Of a DNA stretch of 46,262 nucleotides, positions 24,101 to 31,275 are shown piece after piece. Under the pieces are notes generated by a model that saw nothing but the letters and a program-made list of their open reading frames with translations, was not told the DNA's origin and searched no databases. The position numbers were made by a program, and so were the translations under genes. The stretch's first letter is position 1. The number at the start of each line of letters is the position of its first letter. Source of the DNA: Candidatus Rifleibacteriota bacterium (GTDB taxonomy: Bacteria > Muiribacteriota > UBA6191 > JACPRK01 > JACQZM01); assembly GCA_016213885.1 (NCBI GenBank), contig JACQZM010000063.1, positions 1 through 46,262 on the forward strand. The letters run 5' to 3'.

Positions 24101-25150
24101 GCGGTAGTCTCCAGGGTGATCGTTGGTTCCGAGCATCGAGAGGATGGGGTCCAGGAGCCGGGTCTTCTGGAGGCCGAGGAACACCGGATCGGTGCGGTTG
24201 GCCGTACCCAGGCCGCGCGGGGAGAGACCCTTGTCCGGCCTGCCTGGATCCTCGTTCGGGTCGGGCAAGCCCACCTCGAGCTTGCGCTTCCCTCCGCGCT
24301 CGAACACGCGCAGGATGTTCCCCGGCTGCGTGATCTCCCACCGTGGAAGGGGATCGAGGAACGGGAGGACGCCCTTGGTCCAGGTCTCTTCCGCCAGCGG
24401 CGGCGGGACGGTGGAGAGCCGCCGGGGCTTGCCGTCCGGTGAGTAGCTCTCGCCGAACACGGGGTTCTTGAGCGGGATGCTGCCGTTGTTGTAGAGCGCC
24501 GCACCCCAGAGCATCGCCCCGTGGGTCATCATGCTGTGTCCCACGTTGCCGCTCTCGTCGGCGTGGCATCGCGATGTGCCGCAGGTCTGCTGTGCCACCC
24601 GAAGATCGCCGGGATTGATGAACCTCACGAACTCCTTGCTCTCCTTCTCGAGCAGAGTGTAGGTTCGCTGGGGGTTCGCCGAGGTCGGCCACGCCTCCGG
24701 AAAGCGAGCCGGCACGTGGGCCCGGCGCTTGACCTCGAGGTACGGCCGGGAGTCCGGGCGGCTGCCCGGGACGACCACCTGCGACGCATCGCCCCCGTGG
24801 CAGTCGACGCACCCCACCTTCTTCTGGGCATGCATGTCCGAGACTCCGGTGTGGCACCCCACGCACCCCATCGATCCGGGGTCCGACCGCTCGGAGGGAT
24901 CGGCGACCTCCTGTATCGGCGAGGGTGCAGCCTCGATGGCTCTCGACGACGAACCGGTCGTGAGGCCCGTGGCTGGCCGCCCCGGGAGGTCGGGCACAGG
25001 CGCGGGGGAACCGGCGACGATCTTGTCGGCCGGCGGATCTCCGGCCAGGATCGGCTCCCCCAGCAGCGCACAGGCCGCCAGCGCCAGCATGAACAGCGCC
25101 TGAAAGCTGCGCGGAGCGGTCAGGCGCCGATCGATCACGGGCCCGGGCAT
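21170..25150 (-). CDS. decaheme cytochrome fused to an LVIVD-type beta-propeller
   Basis: 1326 residues. A Sec signal (MLALAACALLGEPILAG) is followed, in the first about 870 residues, by ten heme sites: CVGCH, CVDCH, CGTSRCH (C-x4-CH), CSACH, CIVCH, CVDCH, CHDCH, CFACH, CFGCH and CTDCH. The last about 400 residues are heme-free and made of LVIVD-like blades, such as YAYVTDRYEGLVVIGV, HAYISTPKGLVIVSLDDP, YAYVCDEQGVKVLDV and YAYVAAGREGLIILDIEKP. At least six blades are visible. The propeller suggests a surface docking or binding platform. The gene begins 46 bases after the beta-barrel gene, the classical order for a porin-cytochrome conduit. The start at 25150 has AAGGGA upstream. Confidence 0.88.
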   Translation of the reverse strand: MPGPVIDRRLTAPRSFQALFMLALAACALLGEPILAGDPPADKIVAGSPAPVPDLPGRPATGLTTGSSSRAIEAAPSPIQEVADPSERSDPGSMGCVGCHTGVSDMHAQKKVGCVDCHGGDASQVVVPGSRPDSRPYLEVKRRAHVPARFPEAWPTSANPQRTYTLLEKESKEFVRFINPGDLRVAQQTCGTSRCHADESGNVGHSMMTHGAMLWGAALYNNGSIPLKNPVFGESYSPDGKPRRLSTVPPPLAEETWTKGVLPFLDPLPRWEITQPGNILRVFERGGKRKLEVGLPDPNEDPGRPDKGLSPRGLGTANRTDPVFLGLQKTRLLDPILSMLGTNDHPGDYRSSGCSACHVLYANDRDPVHSGYLARYGNLGRSATADPTIPKNESGHPVKHRFTNAIPSSQCIVCHMHPGTNVVNSYLGYIWWDNETDGELMYPRQQHYPTPDEVDRMLDSNPESASLKGFWSDPDFLNRLTDLNPKLKHTQFADFHGHGWVYRAVYKKDRQGMLLDAEGRRITEQPLKDAGGNICKGADGKPLLDQKAKPVADISRDLWKKAVHLKDIHLEKGMHCVDCHFSVDVHGNGKLYGETRNAVEIACHDCHGTHDRRTSLLTSGPAAPPGGTNLVGSRTPFGSKRFEWVGDELKQRSQVTESLEWTVVQVADTVDPRSRFYNEKARLAKTLQKDGHTWGDAATPEAKLAHANSRMTCFACHSSWMTSCFGCHLPMKANRRKPSLHNEGVQSRNWTSYNYQVVRDDIYQLGIDGTVTGNRIAPVRSSSAVVVSSQNQNREWIYSQQQTVSAEGFSGQAFNTHVPHTVRATETKGCTDCHVSMDNDNNAIMAQLLLQGTNFVNFLGRYIYVGEGTHGFEAVVATERDEPQAVIGSHLHWLAFPDPHARHVRARGELTEAYWHGGADVRSLQLRGEYLYTANGERGFEVFDVAQVDHKGFSERLVSAPVSPWGQRTHVRTRYATAVALPSTLAVDPTRPHRPENQEQPVHPVYGYAYVTDRYEGLVVIGVATLLDGNPMNNFLGRAVTFNPAGALDGARGITIAGIHAYISTPKGLVIVSLDDPLHPRVVAQVGRPILCGPRTVAIQFRYAYVCDEQGVKVLDVTFPDHPRAVAGGSIPLAHGPHDIYLARTYAYVAAGREGLIILDIEKPEEPKLSQVYTAEGRIVDARAVRVGSTNISLFAYVADAQTGLHVVQLTDPERTAGHLGFSPRPSPRWIARYKTRGPAIALSKGLDRDRAVDESGNQIAVFGRVGARPFNKAEMERLYLRGDTVFRVSNSPTEPPQPNRGVSGRVAGPQHPAGPGKTILRLRPE

Positions 25151-25196
25151 CGTCACTTCCCTTCTGGTCGGCGCCGCAGCGGCGGCACGATCGGCG

Positions 25197-27632
25197 TCAG
25201 AACTGAAGCCGCAGCTCCGTGAACGCCTGATAGAGTGTCCGGTCGGTCTCGTAGATCGCGGTGAAACCCGGGCCGGGAGCGAGTCCGGCCACACCTGCGT
25301 TCCAGACGATGTTCTGGTTCAAGGCTGGCCGGTACTGGGCTCCCAGGCTGAAGTCCAGCCCGATTCCACGAGGGATCGGAGTCTGGAACAGAAACAGCTC
25401 GAGTGGCTCTGTGTGGTCGAAGCTCAGCCCACTGAGGTTGACCAGCAGCTTGAGCTTCGGTGTGACCTCCGCGTCCACACCGACGTTCCACAGCCTCAAC
25501 CCCGGATTGACGAAGTTCGACTGGCCTTCCAGCTTGCTGGATCGAAGATCCGGGATGAGGCTGTCGCGCTGCTTGAGGTTCACACCCTGAAGCCGTGGCG
25601 ACTGTCGGCCCCAGAACGAGAACTCCCCTCCCGCGAAATTCGAGCTGTCGATGATCGCGTCGAACCCGCGCGCGGTCTTGTCGTTCGGACTGGCGTCTCC
25701 GGAGGCGAAGAAGAGCGAGGCCTTGTACCGCAACCAGTCGTGATCGACGGAGGCCTCGAGAGAGGCCTGCTGGGCGTTGATGTTCACGGCTCGCGCGGCG
25801 ACGGGGTTGTGGGAGTCACGGCCGAAGACCTGGTAGAACGAGTGCGAGACGTTGACCGGGCCGATGTGTCCATCGCCCAGCCAGCCGAGGTAGTCGGCCT
25901 CGACCCGGTGGACCTTGAAGAGCCCCACCGGATCGGGTCGGACCAGCACTCCATTCTCGTCGTACTTGAACGACGGTCGGTCGATGTTGCGGTGGAAGGA
26001 GATCTCTGCCGTGTACCCGGGCAGGTCGAAGGCATCCTGGCGGAAGCAGTTGGCGATGAACACGCACTGCGAACGGTCATGGGCGCCGCTCCGCAGAAGC
26101 TCGCTGTTCGTCTCGTGCTCCACCATGTCGAAGAGGACGAGGTTGAACTGGCTCCGATTGGATCCGAGGTTGCCGAAGATCCGCAGTCCGAAGTTGTCAT
26201 CCTTGAAGATGAAGCCGCGGAAGTCGGACAGGAACGGCTGTCGCCCGAGACGGAGCGAGACGAAGTCGAAGTACGGGGAGAGGACACCCAGTCGAATCTC
26301 GGCGAACAGCTCCTGGATCCCCACGGCGTGACGACTGCGCTCGACGCCCTGTCGCACATCCGGAACGGTATTCCCGACCTCCTCCAGGCCCAGAGTGTTG
26401 TCCACGTTGAAGACCGGAGTGAACCGGACCTGCCAGAGCGGCGGCTCGAACGCGGTGTCCCCGTTGAAGACATTGATGGAGAGCCCGAACTGCTGAACGA
26501 AGGCGCGCTGCCCGGGCCTTCCGAACACACCGAATTCACCGGGCCGCCTGGCGGGGATGTTGGAGGGGGTCGGCAGGTTCCTCCCCTCGATCATCGTCTC
26601 GCTGGTGCCGGTCACCACCAGGAAGGTGCGATTCCCGATGAGGGGGTAGTCACCCTTGAGGACGTTCTGGTTGTAGGGGTCGAACCAGCGGCCCCTCGTG
26701 TGCACCGTGTAGTCCGGAAAGCCGGTTCGCCATCGATCGGGGCTCTCCTTGGCCCTCTTGACCTCCAGGTAGCTGTAGCGCTGGCGCGGTCCGGTCCAGC
26801 CGAGGGTCGGCTCTGAGCGGCGGTAGAGCCCGGCCACTCTGCGCTCGTCCGTGGACGGCGACGGGTCCGAAGGGCCAGCCGGAGAGGTCGTGGGAAGGCA
26901 GGGGCTCGCCGATGAACGGGGGGCTGGTGCGGTCGTTGCGGGGCTGGCCCGCACGGCTCCGCTCGCCGTTCCGCTTGCCGGGGGGCGAAGCGGGTGGGCT
27001 GCAGGCGTGCTGCTCGCGACGGCCAACGAGCCGCCTGCGGGACTCGCGAGCGCGGGCAACCTGGGTCCAGAGGGCGGCCGAGCCGCGTCGTCATCGGGTC
27101 TTCGTCTGCGCAAGGTGTCATAGCCGCCGGAGGACTCCGCCAGCGTCAGTGTGTCGCGGGTAGACGGTGTCGGCTTCGCGGTGGGCGGCGCGGAAGGCCC
27201 TTCCCCGGGGATGATGCCCGGACGGGTGACTTCGTCGTCGGCTCTGCGGATGATCGCCCCGAGGAGCGGCTCGGCCCGGCAGGATGTCTCGGTGCGGGGA
27301 GAGGCGCTCGGGATCAGCATGCCAACGTTCCTGGCGTCTCGACCGGCCGGCCGACCCGGGGCCACGGGGGCGACAGTGGCACGTTCGTGTCGCGGCTCAC
27401 GCGCCTTGTGGTCGCCACGCGAATCCTGCCGTACGCACTGGACGCCGTCGGCCCGGTCCCGGCACAGGGTACCGGCGGTGGACGCTCGTTTGCGCGATGA
27501 CGAACTTCCGGGTGGGTGCCTGCTCGTCCCGGAGCGGCCTCTGGTTTCGGTGCACCCCACCAGGCCGGAGACCATCAGGGACATCGCGACGAGGCATGCG
27601 CTGAAGCGCCTGCGGACCAACGCTCGCGCCAA
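25197..27632 (-). CDS. outer-membrane beta-barrel protein with lipoprotein-like signal
   Basis: 811 residues. The TTG start at 27632 is preceded by GGTGGA at 5 bases and yields an Arg-rich n-region and LVAMSLMVSGLVGC, a lipobox-like signal. About 250 residues of Pro/Ser/Ala/Thr-rich, low-complexity sequence follow. From about residue 290 (RSEPTLGWTG) comes a conserved region with FDPYNQNVLKGDYPLIGNRTFL, then alternating amphipathic strands to a C-terminal aromatic ending LRLQF, the typical signal of an outer-membrane barrel. It lies directly upstream of the propeller-cytochrome gene. Inferred: the porin that would insulate cytochromes across the outer membrane. Alternative: an unrelated barrel that happens to share the operon. 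The start is uncertain. Confidence 0.75.
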   Translation of the reverse strand: MARALVRRRFSACLVAMSLMVSGLVGCTETRGRSGTSRHPPGSSSSRKRASTAGTLCRDRADGVQCVRQDSRGDHKAREPRHERATVAPVAPGRPAGRDARNVGMLIPSASPRTETSCRAEPLLGAIIRRADDEVTRPGIIPGEGPSAPPTAKPTPSTRDTLTLAESSGGYDTLRRRRPDDDAARPPSGPRLPALASPAGGSLAVASSTPAAHPLRPPASGTASGAVRASPATTAPAPRSSASPCLPTTSPAGPSDPSPSTDERRVAGLYRRSEPTLGWTGPRQRYSYLEVKRAKESPDRWRTGFPDYTVHTRGRWFDPYNQNVLKGDYPLIGNRTFLVVTGTSETMIEGRNLPTPSNIPARRPGEFGVFGRPGQRAFVQQFGLSINVFNGDTAFEPPLWQVRFTPVFNVDNTLGLEEVGNTVPDVRQGVERSRHAVGIQELFAEIRLGVLSPYFDFVSLRLGRQPFLSDFRGFIFKDDNFGLRIFGNLGSNRSQFNLVLFDMVEHETNSELLRSGAHDRSQCVFIANCFRQDAFDLPGYTAEISFHRNIDRPSFKYDENGVLVRPDPVGLFKVHRVEADYLGWLGDGHIGPVNVSHSFYQVFGRDSHNPVAARAVNINAQQASLEASVDHDWLRYKASLFFASGDASPNDKTARGFDAIIDSSNFAGGEFSFWGRQSPRLQGVNLKQRDSLIPDLRSSKLEGQSNFVNPGLRLWNVGVDAEVTPKLKLLVNLSGLSFDHTEPLELFLFQTPIPRGIGLDFSLGAQYRPALNQNIVWNAGVAGLAPGPGFTAIYETDRTLYQAFTELRLQF

Positions 27633-27948
27633 ACCTGATCCACCCTTGATCGCACGGAGGAACCATTCTCCGCAGACTCGCTCGGGTCCCCTATGGTCAT
27701 CGACAGTTCGAAGGAGAAACTCCAGCATGACGAGCACGACGGCGAGGGATCTTCGACCGTTCCAGGCGACCTGAGGTCGGCGACGTCCTGCGCGCCGGAA
27801 GACGGACGGCTCGCGGCGAACACCTCCGTCCACAGTCGGACGAGCTCCTGCTGCCCCGCGGGATCGGCGAATGCGGCGATCCCGGCGAGGAAGGTCTGGC
27901 GCCCCTGGCTCCTTGTCGGCCCGAGGCGTCTGTGGTACGATGGCTTCC
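27633..27948. other. divergent intergenic region (barrel gene / metal-efflux genes)
   Basis: A 316-base divergent gap that should hold promoters for both directions. On the plus strand an AAGGAG at 27711 precedes ATG 27727 and a 15-codon frame ending at 27774. It could be a leader peptide or a gene remnant, and nothing else supports it. No clear operator was seen. Confidence 0.35.
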
Positions 27949-28293
27949 ATGAAGCGGACGACGAGGCTGTCCGTGGCCATGGCGGCCGCCCTCGTTCTGC
28001 TCTGCGTCACCTTCGGCGTGGCGGAGCTGGCCGAGACCTGCGGTCCGGCCGACAGCTTCTGCCACGACTCCGGGTCACCCGGCGGGGATCGGCCCGACCG
28101 ATCGGCCCGGGACCCGGGGACCCACCACGGCGCCCACTGCCTGTGCGTCTGCCATCTCGTGCTGGCACCCATCGTGGCCGATCGGCCGCTCGAGGCGTTC
28201 CCGATCAGCTACCTGGAGGTCGACCTCGAGCTTGCCGTGCTGTCCCGGCCTCCGCCTCGGCTCTTCCGCCCGCCCATCCCCGTCCCGGCCTGA
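27949..28293 (+). CDS. small exported Cys/His-containing protein upstream of metal efflux genes
   Basis: 114 residues. The N-terminal signal segment (MAAALVLLCVTFGVAEL) is followed by a short region with THHGAHCLCVCH, a plausible metal ligand cluster, and a Pro-rich tail. It precedes the RND operon on the same strand with 146 bases between. Small periplasmic metal-binding or sensing proteins are often encoded at the head of heavy-metal RND operons, and this may be one. No family was recognised. An ATG at 27940 is an alternative start. Confidence 0.55.
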   Translation: MKRTTRLSVAMAAALVLLCVTFGVAELAETCGPADSFCHDSGSPGGDRPDRSARDPGTHHGAHCLCVCHLVLAPIVADRPLEAFPISYLEVDLELAVLSRPPPRLFRPPIPVPA

Positions 28294-28439
28294 CCGTCTT
28301 CGATCCTTCCTGGCCCGGCTCCGGCTCCTCCCTGACGACCTGTCGAGCGATCGGGCCGACCGCGGTCCATTCGTGGTGCACGGACCCATGGCCGCTCGCC
28401 GCGGCGGGTCTGGCCCCGGGATTCCGAAAGGACGTCTCC

Positions 28440-29821
28440 ATGGTGCACATTCGATGGTGGTGCGCGCTGGCGATGGTGCTGTCCGGGCCGGAGCTGTGGG
28501 CGGGCCAGCCCGCCCAGCTCGAGCTGATCCGACCGGAGCCGCACCAGGCCAGAGCCGGGGCCGGCGGACTCGCGGCGACCCCGGGGACGGCCGGTCCGCT
28601 CGATCTGAAGCGCGCGCTGGCGACGGCCCTGGAGCACAACCCGGAGGTCGCGGCGGAGCGGCACGCCGTGGAGCAGGCCCGCTGCAGAGCCAGGGAGGAG
28701 CGGCTGTTCCCGGACCCGACCTTCTCCATCGAGGCGGAGGAGTACCGCCGGTTCTTCCATCCAGGGGAGGGCCTGGTGACGTCCATGGTCCGCCAGACCG
28801 TTCCGACCGGGGGAAAGAGAGGGTTCTCCATCGGCATCGCCGACGGCGAGCTGGCCCTCGCCCGCAGCGCGTCCCGGCGGCGGGTGTGGTCCGTGATGGC
28901 CCGGACCAAGGAGGCGTTCTTCGAGGCGCTCGGAGCCCTGGAGCGGCTGGTCGTGACGCGGAAGCTCGTGGCGCTGGCCAGCGAGTTCCACGACGTGGTG
29001 TCGCAGCGCGTCCGGGGCGGGGTCGTGGCTCCGCTCGAGGGGACCCGCGCCCAGGTGCTGCTGGCCCAGGCCAGGGTCGAGGAGGCCCGGGCGATCCACA
29101 CCGTCGAGGCGAGTCAGCAGACCCTGGCGTCGCTGATGGGGATCCAGGGGACCCTGCCCACCACGCCGGTGGGAGCGCTGGAGGTGAGGCCTCCGCTGCC
29201 CGCGCTGCAGGAGCTGAGGACTCTCGGTCTCGCCGTCTCGCCGGAGATCGAGACGGCCAGGCTCAAGCAGGTGGTAGCCAGCAAGGAGCTCGGTCGGGCC
29301 CGGGCCACCAGGATCCCGGACCTGGAGCTCGGGGTCGGCGTGGCCCACGACGACCGGGACCCGGACCAGCCCAGGCGGTACGCCGCGTCGATCAGCCAGA
29401 CGTTGCCCTCTCCGACCGGAGCCGGTACCGCGCCCGGGCAGCCCGCGCCGGGATCGCCCGGGCCGGGAAGGAGCTCGACGCCTCTCGCCTGCGGCTGGAG
29501 TCGGAGCTGGTCTCGGAGCTGACCCAGGCGTGCCGGGCCCAGGACCAGATCCTGGCGTTCGAGAGCCAGGTCCTGCCCGCGGCCCGGCAGGCCGCGAGCC
29601 TGGCCGGCGACGGCTACCGGCTGGGGAAGACCGGCTACATCGACGTGATCGATGCCCAGCGATCGCTGGCGCAGGTGAGCCTGGACTACGTGAGCGCCCT
29701 CGTGGAGTACCACCGGGCGCTCGCCCGGCTCGAAGGGCTGGTCGCCCGGGAGCTGTTGACGGGAGAGCGAGGCGCCGCCGGCCCCTCGGGTGCTCCCACC
29801 AAGGAGGCCGATCCGAGATGA
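28440..29821 (+). CDS. TolC-like outer membrane factor of a heavy-metal RND system, frameshifted
   Basis: Outer membrane efflux protein (OEP/TolC family). A signal peptide (WWCALAMVLSGPELWAG) is followed by LDLKRALATALEHNPEVAAER and the first helical hairpin. The frame then runs through ISQTLP and breaks at 29406-29408 (CCC). In the given frame it ends at 29522. With one added base the second half continues as LSDRSRYRARAARAG and KELDASRLRLESELVSELTQ, and finishes SLAQVSLDYVSALVEYHRALARLEGL with stop at 29821. The start at 28440 has AAAGGA 8 bases upstream. The restored stop overlaps the adaptor start (ATGA). One missing C in a C-run is the simplest explanation. Confidence 0.82.
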
Positions 29822-31251
29822 GACCCACGGGCACCATCACGATCCTCGCGGCCGGCCTGGCGCTCGTTCTGCCCTGGACCGTCGTCGCCGAAGACGCGGG
29901 CCACCAGCACAAGGAGAGCCACGAGCACGTCGAGTCGGTGACGCTCACCCCCCAGGCGCTGGCCTCGGCGAGGCTCAAGATCGAGACGGCGGCCACGGGC
30001 CGGATCGCCCACCAGCTCGTGCTGACCGGCGCCGTGACCGCCGACGCCGACCGGTTGGCCCACCTGCACCCCAGGGTCGAGGGGCTCACCCGGGCGGTCA
30101 AGAAGGCCCTGGGCGATCGGGTCAAGGCGAACGAGGTGCTGGCGGAGATCGACGCGGTCGATCTGGGCACCGCCAAGGTGGAGTACCTCCAGGCGCTGAA
30201 CAACCAGGAGATCGCCCGGGTGGAGTACGACCGGGCCAGGCAGGTGCGGGACAACACCAGGAAGATGCTCGAGGTGCTCCGGCAGAACCCGTCGCCGCTG
30301 GAGGCTCAGAGACGGCTCGAGGGGCTGCCGATCGGCAGGGACAAGAGCCGGCTCATCGGAGCGTATTCCACGCTTCGATTGACCGAGTCGACCCACTCGA
30401 GGGAGAAGATGCTGCTCGAGCGGAAGGTGTCGCCGGAGAAGGACTACCTCGAGGCGAAGCGGGCGTTCGAGACCGCCCGGGCCGAGTACAAGGGAGCGTT
30501 CGAGGAGATCGCCTACACCTGCGAGCTGGAGCTCTTGAAGGCCGAGAAGGTCTCGAGGACCGCCGAGGTGGGTCTGGCCAGCGCGGTCAGGAGGCTCTCC
30601 ATCCTGGGCGTCACCGGTCCGGAGATCACGGCGCTGGCCCGGACCCCCCCCGCGGACCTGTCGATCTGGACGCTGAAGGCGCCGTTCGACGGGGTGGTCA
30701 TCGAGAAGCACCTCACCCTGGGGGAACGCGTCAGCCCGGAGACCTCGCTCTTCACGGTGGCGGACCTGTCGCAGGTGTGGATCCTGGCCGACATCTTCGA
30801 GAGGGACCTGTCCATTGTCCGACCGTCGGAGAGCGCGTCGGTGGAGCTGGTGGCGTACCCCGGCCGGGCGTGGGCCGGCCGGGTGACCAACATCGCCGAC
30901 ACCCTCGACGAGAAGACCCGCACCGCCCGGTGCCGGGTCGTGCTGGCCAACCCGGACGGGCTGTTCAAGCCGGGCATGTTCGCCCGCGTGAAGATCGCCG
31001 TGGACAGCCGTGACGCTTCGGTGGTCGTACCGCTCTCCGCGATCATCGAGATCGACGGGAAGCCGTCGGTGTTCGTGAAGGACGGCGAGAAGTTCCTGGT
31101 GCGGCCGGTCTCCGTGGGCGACAAGGATGCCACGGTGGCGGAGATTCTGGCCGGAGTCAAGGTCGGGGACCAGATCGTCACCGACGGGAGCTTCGTGCTG
31201 AAGTCGGAGCTGCAGAAGTCCCAGATGGGCGGCGACGGCCATGCCCACTGA
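29818..31251 (+). CDS. RND efflux periplasmic adaptor subunit (CzcB/CusB type)
   Basis: 477 residues. A signal peptide ends near VVAED and is followed by a His-rich stretch (HQHKESHEHVES, residues about 28-40) that could bind metal. Then come the membrane-fusion-protein domains: a lipoyl half-motif (LHPRVEGLTRAVKKALGDRV), a long alpha-hairpin (about 120-240), the second lipoyl half (LKAPFDGVVIEKHLTLGERV), and the beta-barrel region with VWILADIFERDLSIV. It overlaps the TolC-like gene by 4 bases and precedes the pump by 24 bases. It links pump and outer-membrane factor in heavy-metal export. Confidence 0.92.
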   Translation: MRPTGTITILAAGLALVLPWTVVAEDAGHQHKESHEHVESVTLTPQALASARLKIETAATGRIAHQLVLTGAVTADADRLAHLHPRVEGLTRAVKKALGDRVKANEVLAEIDAVDLGTAKVEYLQALNNQEIARVEYDRARQVRDNTRKMLEVLRQNPSPLEAQRRLEGLPIGRDKSRLIGAYSTLRLTESTHSREKMLLERKVSPEKDYLEAKRAFETARAEYKGAFEEIAYTCELELLKAEKVSRTAEVGLASAVRRLSILGVTGPEITALARTPPADLSIWTLKAPFDGVVIEKHLTLGERVSPETSLFTVADLSQVWILADIFERDLSIVRPSESASVELVAYPGRAWAGRVTNIADTLDEKTRTARCRVVLANPDGLFKPGMFARVKIAVDSRDASVVVPLSAIIEIDGKPSVFVKDGEKFLVRPVSVGDKDATVAEILAGVKVGDQIVTDGSFVLKSELQKSQMGGDGHAH

Positions 31252-31275
31252 CCCACCGGTCAAGAAGGTGCACCG

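Noticed and set aside
27727..27774. 15-codon leader peptide ahead of the efflux operon
   Set aside because: It has a good ribosome site (AAGGAG) but no attenuator-like structure or biased codon run. Kept only as a remark in the intergenic entry.
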